From contig JBBDWJ010000291.1 in the NCBI GenBank assembly GCA_040902925.1, positions 1 through 14,449 on the forward strand: a stretch of 14,449 nucleotides of DNA, given 5' to 3'. The DNA is from JBBDWJ01 sp040902925. Its GTDB lineage: Bacteria; Acidobacteriota; Terriglobia; Bryobacterales; UBA6623. The translations under genes and the position numbers were made by a program. This document shows, in pieces, positions 7,069 through 14,165 of this stretch (the stretch's first letter is position 1; each line of letters opens with the position of its first letter). Under the pieces are notes generated by a model. That model had not been told where the DNA came from. It did no database searches and saw only the letters and a list, made by a program, of their open reading frames with translations.

Positions 7069-7398
7069 ATGGCAGGAGCGAACACGCTGAATTTTTCGGA
7101 CGATACGTTTGACCAGGACGTATTGCGGTCAGAGGTCCCGGTATTGGTGGACTTCTGGGCGACATGGTGCGGCCCCTGCCGCATGATGGCTCCGGTCATT
7201 GACGATGTCGCCTCCGAGTACATCGGCAAGGCCAAAGTCGGGAAGCTCGATGTGGATCAGAATCCCGGGGCGGCGAGCCGCTTTCAGGTGCGCGGCATCC
7301 CCACGCTGCTGCTGTTCAAGGGCGGTCAAGTCGTCGATCAGGTAGTTGGCGCGGTTGGCAAAGACAAACTCTCGGCGATGCTCAACAACCACGTGTAA
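7069..7398 (+). CDS. trxA: Thioredoxin
   Basis: The 109-residue protein is a complete classical thioredoxin. The active site is DFWATWCGPCRMMAP with redox cysteines C34 and C37, and the cis-proline is P78 in RGIPTLLLF. KLDVDQNP and the C-terminal GAVGKDKL helix complete the fold. It reduces protein disulfides in the cytoplasm using thioredoxin reductase. A GGAGG 6 bases upstream supports the ATG at 7069. A TTGACA (7028-7033) lies 35 bases upstream, inside a GGTTG-A-CAACC inverted repeat (7026-7036), but no matching -10 box is evident. A good hairpin follows the stop. The window also encodes a thioredoxin-coupled arsenate reductase at 10697, for which this protein could be an electron donor (inference). 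Confidence 0.97.
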   Translation: MAGANTLNFSDDTFDQDVLRSEVPVLVDFWATWCGPCRMMAPVIDDVASEYIGKAKVGKLDVDQNPGAASRFQVRGIPTLLLFKGGQVVDQVVGAVGKDKLSAMLNNHV

Positions 7399-7424
7399 GC
7401 AGCGATTCCCATCAAACCCACTCG

Positions 7425-7453
7425 CGGGTCTCTGGCACTTCGAGACCCGGTTT
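7425..7453 (+). terminator. Intrinsic terminator-like hairpin after trxA
   Basis: CGGGTCTC (7425-7432) and GAGACCCG (7442-7449) form a perfect 8-base stem with a 9-base loop, followed by GTTT. It lies 27 bases after the trxA stop and upstream of the convergent DinB-like gene's end, so it probably ends trxA transcription. The T-run is short. Confidence 0.65.
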
Positions 7454-7479
7454 CGGCACTGTGAACGAGTAGTTTGCAG

Positions 7480-7932
7480 TCATGCGCCGCTTTGCAACGC
7501 AGCCACGATCTGATCCAGATGGTGCTGGTTGTGACTCGCCACCTTCTCAAATTCATCCTTGAGCGTGCGTACTCCGGTTTCGCTGTGCACGAATTCGAGA
7601 TGCCCGCTTTGGCGATAGTGCCGTTGCGCGTAGTATAGAATTCCCGCGCGAGTGGCCTCGTAGAGATCCCGTGAAATGCGAAGCGGCCGCTCCGTGTAGG
7701 CCAGCCGACTGGCCCAAGCATCCTGGTCGAACGCCCAGATCACCGGACGGGGCTCACTGATCACCCGCCGAATGCGATCAAACAACACTGTCTCCGCGTC
7801 GCACAAATGGTGCAGCAGTTCTCTGACGCTCCATTTCTCCGGAGCATATCGGCGAGCTAGCGACGGCTCGTCGAGATCGAAGTGCTTCAAGGTCTCCGCT
7901 TGCGTGTGTTCAAGTTGCTCGATCAGCGTCAT
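7480..7932 (-). CDS. DinB-like four-helix bundle protein
   Basis: The 150-residue product fits the DinB/DUF664-type metal-binding four-helix bundle superfamily. The signature KWSVRELLHHLCDAE places the first predicted metal histidine at H42. The C-terminal SHNQHHLDQI gives the paired H134 and H138 in an HxxxH arrangement. Characterised relatives are divalent-metal-dependent thiol transferases or stress proteins; the substrate here is unknown. The ATG at 7932 is chosen over an in-frame upstream start because GGAG (7941-7938 on the minus strand) sits 5 bases before it and the protein then begins with the family's first helix. It lies downstream of the flavoprotein gene on the same strand, but 174 bases containing a palindromic element separate them, so co-transcription is uncertain. 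Confidence 0.85.
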   Translation of the reverse strand: MTLIEQLEHTQAETLKHFDLDEPSLARRYAPEKWSVRELLHHLCDAETVLFDRIRRVISEPRPVIWAFDQDAWASRLAYTERPLRISRDLYEATRAGILYYAQRHYRQSGHLEFVHSETGVRTLKDEFEKVASHNQHHLDQIVAALQSGA

Positions 7933-7988
7933 GAGTTCTCCGCGTACGTTGCGTCGGGGCGTCCAGAGCAATGTATGAGTTGTAGAAT

Positions 7989-8055
7989 AGCTCGCGGCAG
8001 CGAGCACAAGTAGCGACAGGCGCTCACGCCTGTCCTCGCGGCGAAGCGGCGAGCT
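7989..8055. repeat. Nested palindromic element, REP-like
   Basis: Three small hairpins sit side by side inside one outer inverted repeat. The central one is GACAGGCG-CTCA-CGCCTGTC (8015-8034), a perfect 8-base stem. On the left is CTCGC-GGCA-GCGAG (7991-8004), and on the right CTCGC (8035-8039) pairs with GCGAG (8049-8053). The outer arms AGCTCGC (7989-7995) and GCGAGCT (8049-8055) are also perfect complements. The element fills much of the gap between two minus-strand genes. Its form resembles repetitive extragenic palindromes; copy number in the genome cannot be judged from this window. Confidence 0.7.
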
Positions 8056-8106
8056 TTCTGTTCCCCCAGCCGAGTCTCTAGAGCGTTGCTATTCCGGTTA
8101 GCAGCC

Positions 8107-8775
8107 TCAGGCCTTCGGCCTGCGGTAGTTGACAAGATAGGGTGGCGCCGCGATCGACGCCGGCAAAAGCTCATCCGGCAACGGCGTGCCCCACGCCTGG
8201 TCCAAGGGAAGAACTCCGGCCCACACCTCAAGCGACAGATCGGCCTCGTCGTCGATCGGAGGCCCCGTACGAACCTTCGCCGAGCATTCACCGGTCGGCA
8301 CGCGAACGATAAGGGTCGCATTCAGTTCCTGCTCGTTCGGTTGACGCGCCTCCGCCCAGCGCCCCGGCACGACATGCTCTACCAGCCGCTCCATGGCATG
8401 GAGTTTCTCGGCGCGGCCGCGTACCTCTTCCCCCTCGCCATAGAGCACGACCGAGCGATAGTTGACCGAATGATGGAACGCGGAGCGCGCCAGAACAAGC
8501 CCGTCGACAAGCGTCACGCTGACGCACGCGGTTTGCCCGCAGATCGACTGCAGCATTCGATTCTTCCGCGCGCCATGTAGGAAGAGCCAGTCGCCCTCGC
8601 GGGCGTAGGCCGTCGGTATCAGGCAAGGCACGCCTTCATGAACGAACGCCACGTGGCAAACCAAGCCCTCGTCGAGGATGGCGTCCATCACCGCGCGGTC
8701 GTAAACTCCGCGCTTGGCGTTTCGGCGCAGCGTGGTGAGTGGTGTTGGGGCGGCGGAAGAGTTGTGTTCAGCCAT
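8107..8775 (-). CDS. Pyridoxamine 5'-phosphate oxidase family flavoprotein
   Basis: The 222-residue product belongs to the split-barrel flavin-binding superfamily, in the Nim-like/PPOX subgroup. It starts with a short tail, then RRNAKRGVYDRAVMDAILDEG. Next come the barrel strands CHVAFVHEGVPCLIPTAYA, WLFLHGARKNRM (flavin phosphate region) and SVNYRSVVLYGEGEEV. It is predicted to bind FMN or a related cofactor in the cytoplasm. It need not be a true PdxH, since PdxH-specific substrate residues cannot be confirmed here. Context is informative: it is divergent from a MocR/PdxR-type regulator with only 26 bases between the start codons, a recurring pairing in bacteria that suggests a vitamin B6-linked role. 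There is no Shine-Dalgarno sequence; a perfect TATAAT on the minus strand gives a very short leader. Confidence 0.9.
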   Translation of the reverse strand: MAEHNSSAAPTPLTTLRRNAKRGVYDRAVMDAILDEGLVCHVAFVHEGVPCLIPTAYAREGDWLFLHGARKNRMLQSICGQTACVSVTLVDGLVLARSAFHHSVNYRSVVLYGEGEEVRGRAEKLHAMERLVEHVVPGRWAEARQPNEQELNATLIVRVPTGECSAKVRTGPPIDDEADLSLEVWAGVLPLDQAWGTPLPDELLPASIAAPPYLVNYRRPKA

Positions 8776-8801
8776 ATTGTGCTAGTACAATTATATTTTA
8801 T
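8776..8801. promoter_or_regulatory. Shared divergent promoter/operator of the flavoprotein and MocR genes
   Basis: The whole gap between two start codons is 26 A/T-rich bases. It holds ATTGT-GCTAGT-ACAAT (8776-8791), a near-perfect 16-base palindrome centred on CTAG. The minus strand has a perfect TATAAT (8795-8790), giving the flavoprotein mRNA a leader of about 7 bases. The plus strand has TACAAT (8786-8791) with TTGTGT 18 bases before it, giving the regulator mRNA about 4 leader bases. The palindrome overlaps the plus-strand -10 box and abuts the minus-strand start codon, a layout suited to control of both genes by MocR (inference). Confidence 0.65.
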
Positions 8802-10124
8802 ATGTCACTACAAAAATACATTGGCGAGCCTTCGGCTGTCAATATCGTGCAGGGCTTGGAGGCGGCGGTTGGCGACGGACTTTTCGGACCGGGCGCCAAG
8901 CTGCCGACCGTGCGGAACCTTGCCGTGGAACTTGCGGTCAGCCCGGCGACGGTCGAAGCGGCCTATCGCCGGTTGCGCGAAAGAGGCGTCGTTGTCGGCC
9001 AAGGGCGCCGCGGAACGCTGGTCGCCCCACGGCCGCCGCGGCGGCCCTTGTTCGATCCCAGGCCCCCGGCGGGGCTTCGAGACGTCGCTACCGGCAATCC
9101 GGACGCGGCGCTGCTGCCCAGTCTGGCCGCGCCGATTCGTGCGATCGACAAAAGCTCGCGGCTCTACTCGCACGAGATCAACGAGCCCAGATTGCTCGAG
9201 CTGGCGCGGCGGCAGTTTCAATCCGAATCCATTCCGGCGGATCACCTCGCCGTCGTCAGCGGAGCCATGGATGGTCTCGAGCGTGTGCTTCGCGAGTTGC
9301 TGCGGCCGGGAGACAAAGTTATCGTCGAAGATCCGGGGTTTCCAGGAATTTTTGATCAGCTCGCCGCGCTGGGCTTGCTCATCGAACCTGTCGCGGTCGA
9401 CGACCGCGGGCCGTTGCCGAAGGATCTCGAACGCGCGCTCCGCAGCGGCGCTAAAGCGCTGATCGTCACACCGCGAGCGCAGAATCCATTTGGCGCAGCA
9501 ATCGACGCGGTGCGTGCCGGCGAACTGCAACGTATTCTTCACAAGGCTCCCGACTTGCTCGTGCTCGAAGACGACCATGCCGGACCGGTCGCCGGCGCGC
9601 CGCCAGTCAGTCTATGCAAGACTCATCGCGGGCCGTGGGTCCACATTCGCTCGACGTCGAAATCTCTGGGTCCCGACCTGCGTCTGGCGGTGATGAGCGG
9701 CGACGCTGCGACGATATCGTCCGTTCAGCAGCGCCAACTCGTCGGGATGCGCTGGGTGAGTCACATTTTGCAGCGCATCGTAGTGCAGCTTCTCGAGCGC
9801 CCGTCCACGTCGGAACAGATGCGCCGCGCACGCGAAACTTATGCCAGCCGGCGGCAAGGACTGATCGATCTGCTGGCCGCGCGCGGCATTCTGGCGCACG
9901 GCCGCTCGGGAATGAACGTCTGGATTCCGGTGCGCGAGGAGGCCCGCGTGGTGCGAGACCTCGCGGAAGCGGGGTGGGCCGTGCAGGCCGGCGAGCGATT
10001 TCGCATCAAGTCCCAGCCGGCGGTCCGCATAACGATCGCCAGCTTGACCGAAGAGCACGCAATCCAGCTCGCGAACGATTTTCAGCGCATCGGAGTGGAT
10101 CAGCGCACCAGAGCCTTCGCCTGA
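8802..10124 (+). CDS. MocR/PdxR-type GntR regulator with aminotransferase-like domain
   Basis: The 440-residue protein joins an N-terminal GntR winged helix to a fold-type I aminotransferase-like domain. The winged-helix part has KLPTVRNLAVELAVSPATVE and then AAYRRLRERG and GQGRRGTLV. The PLP-domain landmarks are SGAMDGLERVLRELLRPGD, VEDPGFPG, TPRAQNPFGA and EDDHAGP. The PLP-binding lysine is K287 in RSTSKSLGPDLRLAV. Characterised relatives sense pyridoxal phosphate and regulate B6 or amine metabolism. The start at 8802 is chosen because family members begin a few residues before the first helix; an in-frame start at 8739 would lie inside the divergent flavoprotein gene. No Shine-Dalgarno sequence is present. 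The divergent flavoprotein is the probable target, and autoregulation through the shared palindrome is likely. Confidence 0.94.
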   Translation: MSLQKYIGEPSAVNIVQGLEAAVGDGLFGPGAKLPTVRNLAVELAVSPATVEAAYRRLRERGVVVGQGRRGTLVAPRPPRRPLFDPRPPAGLRDVATGNPDAALLPSLAAPIRAIDKSSRLYSHEINEPRLLELARRQFQSESIPADHLAVVSGAMDGLERVLRELLRPGDKVIVEDPGFPGIFDQLAALGLLIEPVAVDDRGPLPKDLERALRSGAKALIVTPRAQNPFGAAIDAVRAGELQRILHKAPDLLVLEDDHAGPVAGAPPVSLCKTHRGPWVHIRSTSKSLGPDLRLAVMSGDAATISSVQQRQLVGMRWVSHILQRIVVQLLERPSTSEQMRRARETYASRRQGLIDLLAARGILAHGRSGMNVWIPVREEARVVRDLAEAGWAVQAGERFRIKSQPAVRITIASLTEEHAIQLANDFQRIGVDQRTRAFA

Positions 10125-10170
10125 TACGAGAGCAGTGCCGGCAGGGCATCAGAGCTTGTGGCAATGGGTC

Positions 10171-10214
10171 TTGACATCCGATTCGATTCCTGTAGAAATA
10201 TCGTACATGGTACG
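10171..10214 (+). promoter_or_regulatory. ars promoter and start-codon-centred operator
   Basis: A perfect -35 box TTGACA (10171-10176) is followed 16 bases later by TAGAAA (10193-10198), a -10-like hexamer that ends 8 bases before the arsR ATG. The ATG itself is the centre of a perfect inverted repeat, CGTAC-ATG-GTACG (10202-10214). No Shine-Dalgarno sequence is present, so a leaderless mRNA is predicted. ArsR binding at the palindrome would cover the transcription start (inference). Confidence 0.65.
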
Positions 10215-10568
10215 TCCGGCGATCGCAAAGAAAACCGACGATGAAGCGGTCGCCCGCTATGCGGACATGTTTACGGCCCTCGGCACCGAGCCGCGGCTGC
10301 GCATCGTTCGCTTGTTGTTGTCGGCGCACCCCGAGGGGCTGTTCGCCGGCGAGATCCAGTCGGAGTTGGGGATTCCGCCTCGACGCTGTCCCATCATCTC
10401 GAACGTCTGAGGCAAGAGAGGCTGGTCACCGTACGGAGGGAAGGTACTTACCTTCGCTACGCCGCGAACGCCGAGGTTCTGCAGGAGCTCGTATCGTTTC
10501 TCGTCGCCGAATGCTGTACCCGCAACCAGGCGGTGAGCCCGGACGTCGTGTTGCGCTTGTGCAAGTAG
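10207..10568 (+). pseudogene. arsR: ArsR/SmtB family repressor, interrupted by a one-base frameshift
   Basis: The 5' part (10207-10380, 58 codons) encodes ARYADMFTALGTEPRLRIVR and GEIQSELGIPP, the first helices of an ArsR winged helix. It then runs into an early TGA at 10408. The other plus frame, from 10383 on, encodes the missing continuation: TLSHHLERLRQERLV, then a wing (TVRREGTYLRYA), ending at a TAG at 10566. Restoring one base before 10381 (a serine codon) gives a continuous protein of about 120 residues, a normal ArsR length, with the recognition helix motif STLSHHLERLR intact. The mature C-terminus has a CC pair (AECCTRNQ), a possible As(III) site. The break may be a real mutation or a draft-assembly error. 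It is first in the ars unit and carries its own operator. Confidence 0.85.
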
Positions 10569-10601
10569 TTTTTTCGATCCAATTCGAGGAAGAGCAATCC
10601 C

Positions 10602-10700
10602 ATGAGCCGTTCGTTTGACCGCCGCGCCATGCTCGCAATGTTTTCCACGGCCCTGCCGATGAAGGCGAGGGCAGCCGAAAAAGAGGGGCAAACAAGTTGA
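10602..10700 (+). CDS. 32-residue Tat-signal-like ORF in the ars operon
   Basis: This short frame lies between arsR and arsC. A strong purine-rich site GAGGAAGAG sits about 7 bases before its ATG. The peptide begins MSRSFDRRAMLAMFSTALPM and continues KARAAEKEGQTS. It has a twin arginine, a moderately hydrophobic stretch and an A-R-A cleavage-like site, so it resembles a twin-arginine signal peptide without a mature domain. Its TGA (10698-10700) overlaps the TTG start of arsC (10697), which suggests translational coupling. It could be the remnant of a larger exported arsenic-related protein, a leader that feeds ribosomes to arsC, or a real small protein. I do not recognise the family. Confidence 0.5.
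   Translation: MSRSFDRRAMLAMFSTALPMKARAAEKEGQTS
10683..10699 (+). promoter_or_regulatory. Ribosome binding site deciding the TTG start of arsC
   Basis: GAGGGG (10683-10688) lies 8 bases before a TTG at 10697, which is exactly where the ArsC family N-terminus (RILVLCTGNSCRS) requires the start. No ATG or GTG lies between the site and that motif. The site is inside the preceding small ORF. Confidence 0.7.
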
Positions 10701-11125
10701 GGATCCTCGTCTTGTGCACCGGAAATTCCTGCCGCAGTCAAATGACGGAAGGGTTTCTGAAATCTTTCGACCCCAGGCTGGAGGTTTTTTCAGCCGGCAC
10801 CGATCCGTCTTCGCGCGTTAATCCATACGCCATCCGCGCCATGAAAGAGGTTGGCATCGACCTCTCCCAAGGCCAACCGAAGAAGGTGGATCAGTTCGTG
10901 GCGCAGCCGTTCGACTATGTGATCACGGTCTGCGCCGACGCCGACAAGAATTGCCCGTACTTCACAGGCAAGGTCGGCAAGCGTCTGCACATAGGCTTTC
11001 CCGATCCCGCCGACGCCACGGGTAGCGATGAAGAGATTATGGCCGTATTCCGGAAGTCGCGCGATGACATCCGCGCGAAGTTCCACCAGCTTTACGAGAA
11101 GGAAATCAAGGCCAAGCTGGCTTGA
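10697..11125 (+). CDS. arsC: Thioredoxin-coupled arsenate reductase (LMW-phosphatase type)
   Basis: The 142-residue protein is a low-molecular-weight protein tyrosine phosphatase-fold arsenate reductase that converts As(V) to As(III). The P-loop CTGNSCRS gives nucleophile C7 and R13. The redox pair C79 and C86 in VCADADKNCP has the spacing of the thioredoxin-coupled Staphylococcus aureus type (Cys10/82/89, offset by three). The general acid is D103 in GFPDPADATG. Length matches the family. The start is a TTG with a clear ribosome binding site, overlapping the preceding small ORF by TTGA. The enzyme needs thioredoxin; trxA is encoded at 7069. Neither an arsenite efflux pump nor an arsenite methyltransferase is recognisable in the window, so export of the As(III) product must depend on genes elsewhere. 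Confidence 0.95.
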   Translation: MRILVLCTGNSCRSQMTEGFLKSFDPRLEVFSAGTDPSSRVNPYAIRAMKEVGIDLSQGQPKKVDQFVAQPFDYVITVCADADKNCPYFTGKVGKRLHIGFPDPADATGSDEEIMAVFRKSRDDIRAKFHQLYEKEIKAKLA

Positions 11126-11313
11126 GCTTGGCGGCTGCGGCCGGCATGGACTTCATGTTGGCCCACAACCGGCCGTCTTCCTCGTGGCCAACCAGGGTGG
11201 GAATACAGTCTGCGGTGCCGGTTCATNNNNNNNNNNCGGTTCATCCGTTCTTGCTGCTCATTGCGGCCTCGATAGCGGTGGCCACTACAGGCGTCATCCT
11301 TCTGCTGCGCTAG
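11122..11313 (+). CDS. Possible small single-span membrane protein, spanning the scaffold gap
   Basis: A frame begins with a TTG at 11122 that overlaps the arsC TGA (again as TTGA), with an ATG alternative at 11146, and ends with TAG at 11311-11313. The N-terminal part includes MDFMLAHNRPSSSWPTRVG. After the Ns it continues HPFLLLIAASIAVATTGVIL and ends LLLR, a good transmembrane helix with a basic end. The 10 Ns plus the 8-base flanking duplication total 18 bases, so the frame is the same whether the gap is real or is closed by collapsing the repeat. I do not recognise a family. The C-terminal helix looks more convincing than the N-terminal half, and the two halves could belong to different sequences if the join is wrong. 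Confidence 0.35.
   Translation: MSLAAAAGMDFMLAHNRPSSSWPTRVGIQSAVPVHXXXXVHPFLLLIAASIAVATTGVILLLR
11227..11236. other. Assembly gap of 10 Ns flanked by an 8-base direct repeat
   Basis: Ten Ns separate CGGTTCAT (11219-11226) from an identical CGGTTCAT (11237-11244). Identical ends around a short fixed-size gap are typical of two contigs that actually overlap but were not merged. Collapsing the repeat would remove the gap and keep the surrounding frame open. Confidence 0.9.
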
Positions 11314-11351
11314 AATAAAAGCGCTGCCGCTGCTCAAGCGGCTCCCCTCCT

Positions 11352-11364
11352 GGAGTTGACTTTC

Positions 11365-11367
<3 letters not shown>
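11352..11367 (+). promoter_or_regulatory. Ribosome binding site and GTG start of the class III aminotransferase
   Basis: GGAG (11352-11355) is followed after 9 bases by GTG at 11365. The alternative TTG at 11356 directly abuts the GGAG and could not use it, so the GTG is preferred. Upstream in the leader, GCCGC (11326-11330) and GCGGC (11338-11342) can form a short stem, of uncertain meaning. Confidence 0.6.
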
Positions 11368-12759
<1,392 letters not shown>

Positions 12760-12818
12760 CAAAGCGGCTGCTTCGGATTGCCGCGCCAAGCCTGGATTTG
12801 TGGATTGCTCGTGAAGAT

Positions 12819-13937
12819 TCAGCGCGAGCTGGTCCCAACCATTGGCTCAACCGTGATCAACCTGACGGATTCAGCGGGCTGCGATTGAGATTGCCGGGCC
12901 CAGGCGACAAGCGCCAGGAAAAAGAGCGCCAGCCCAACCTGCATCATGTAGGAGTAGGGCCTCCCCGAGACAAGCATCATCGGCAGTAGCGGGGACAACA
13001 TCAGCACGGAAGCCAGTTTCAGCCATTCCGCTTGGGCCCGGACCAAGACCGCTAGCAGGGCCGGGAGCAGGATCACGCCGTCCATGACATACGCGTGGTA
13101 ACTCACGAGCAGACCGCCGATAAGAGCGACTGCCAGACCAATTTCGAAGCTCGTCCGGCGCATTGCAAACCAGGCGCCGAATCCCACTAAGGCGCATGCC
13201 GCCAGCTCCAACGGCATGGCCAGCCCGATGCCGTGCAGATTGGGCATGTTGAGCGCGCCGGGGTGTACGCGGCCGTCCGTCAGCGTGCCGTAGTAGGCCG
13301 CCGGCCAGTTCCAGCCCCCCGCGGCGAATGACAATGCCAGCAGCGCCGCGCCTCCCGCGGCGAAGCCCTTGACGACGTCCCAGCGGCGTTGCGCGAGGAA
13401 CAGCACGGGCAAGAAAACGAAAAGGTGAAATTTGATCGCGCAGAGACTGAGCGCCAGGCCGGAGATAAACGGGCGCGTCGGTTCATAGCGCACGGCCAGC
13501 GCTATGAGAGGCAGCACAAGAAGCACATCCTGCCCGGTTATCAACGCGGTAAACACAGGCAGCGACAAACAAACGAACAGCGCCGTGTCAGCCTTGGACG
13601 CACCGGCGGGCCAAAGCATCACGAAGCCGACAATCGCCGCAACGCGCAGCAACACCCACAGCAGGTAGGCTGTTTCGTATTCGAATAGCCCCAGCGGCGC
13701 CAACAGGATGGAATAAAATGGGAGACGGGTAAAGCGCAGGGATTCATTCATCGCGCCGAACCGCTCAACCTGAAAGTCGAAGTACGGCTCTGCCCTGTAG
13801 AGATCCTCGGTGCCCCACACTTGCGCGGCCACGTAGAGCGGCATGAAGTCATTGCTGCCATCCAATGCGCGTTCGCGCACGCCATACAGCAGCACGGCCA
13901 TTAGGATTACGGCCCCCGCGGATATCGCAATTTTCAT
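12819..13937 (-). CDS. GT87/DUF2029-type multi-pass membrane glycosyltransferase
   Basis: The 372-residue protein is mostly transmembrane helices, with a short cytoplasmic start (MKIAISAGAVILMAVLLYG). The GT87/DUF2029 layout is visible. An acidic site follows the first helix (GSNDFMPLYVAAQVWG and EDLYRAEPYFD), then FTRLPFYSILLAPLGLF, TGQDVLLVLPLIALA and the basic loop AIKFHLFVFLPVLFLAQRRW. Characterised members are polyprenyl-phosphate-sugar-dependent mannosyltransferases acting on the outer face of the membrane; donor and acceptor here are unknown. GAGGGG (13953-13948 on the minus strand) lies 10 bases before the ATG. It follows a sulfatase-like membrane protein gene on the same strand after 228 bases, suggesting shared work on surface glycans or lipids (inference). 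Confidence 0.85.
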   Translation of the reverse strand: MKIAISAGAVILMAVLLYGVRERALDGSNDFMPLYVAAQVWGTEDLYRAEPYFDFQVERFGAMNESLRFTRLPFYSILLAPLGLFEYETAYLLWVLLRVAAIVGFVMLWPAGASKADTALFVCLSLPVFTALITGQDVLLVLPLIALAVRYEPTRPFISGLALSLCAIKFHLFVFLPVLFLAQRRWDVVKGFAAGGAALLALSFAAGGWNWPAAYYGTLTDGRVHPGALNMPNLHGIGLAMPLELAACALVGFGAWFAMRRTSFEIGLAVALIGGLLVSYHAYVMDGVILLPALLAVLVRAQAEWLKLASVLMLSPLLPMMLVSGRPYSYMMQVGLALFFLALVAWARQSQSQPAESVRLITVEPMVGTSSR

Positions 13938-14165
13938 GGTCTCACGCCCCCTCGACTATCTTTTCGTCCGTTGACCAATTGGCAATCCGACACGGATAAA
14001 CTGGGATTCACCCGGGCCAACCCGGCGCGACGCCAACAATCTTTATTGGTTCGTTTCCCGATCGACTATCCCGGGCCGGAAGTATCCGACTTTACAGGCG
14101 GTAGTATGACTCTGGCACCGTAAGCGCCATTCGGCAACTGGGAGAAGCCCTTAGCGTCATACGGC

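Noticed and set aside
8108..8122. CAGGCC-TTC-GGCCTG hairpin at the end of the flavoprotein gene
   Set aside because: It is mostly coding (final codons and stop) and has no T-run, so it is probably codon-driven.
13952..14070. TCGACTATC direct repeat (13952-13960 and 14062-14070) upstream of the GT87 gene
   Set aside because: Two 9-base copies at a large spacing without a recognisable regulator or promoter relation.
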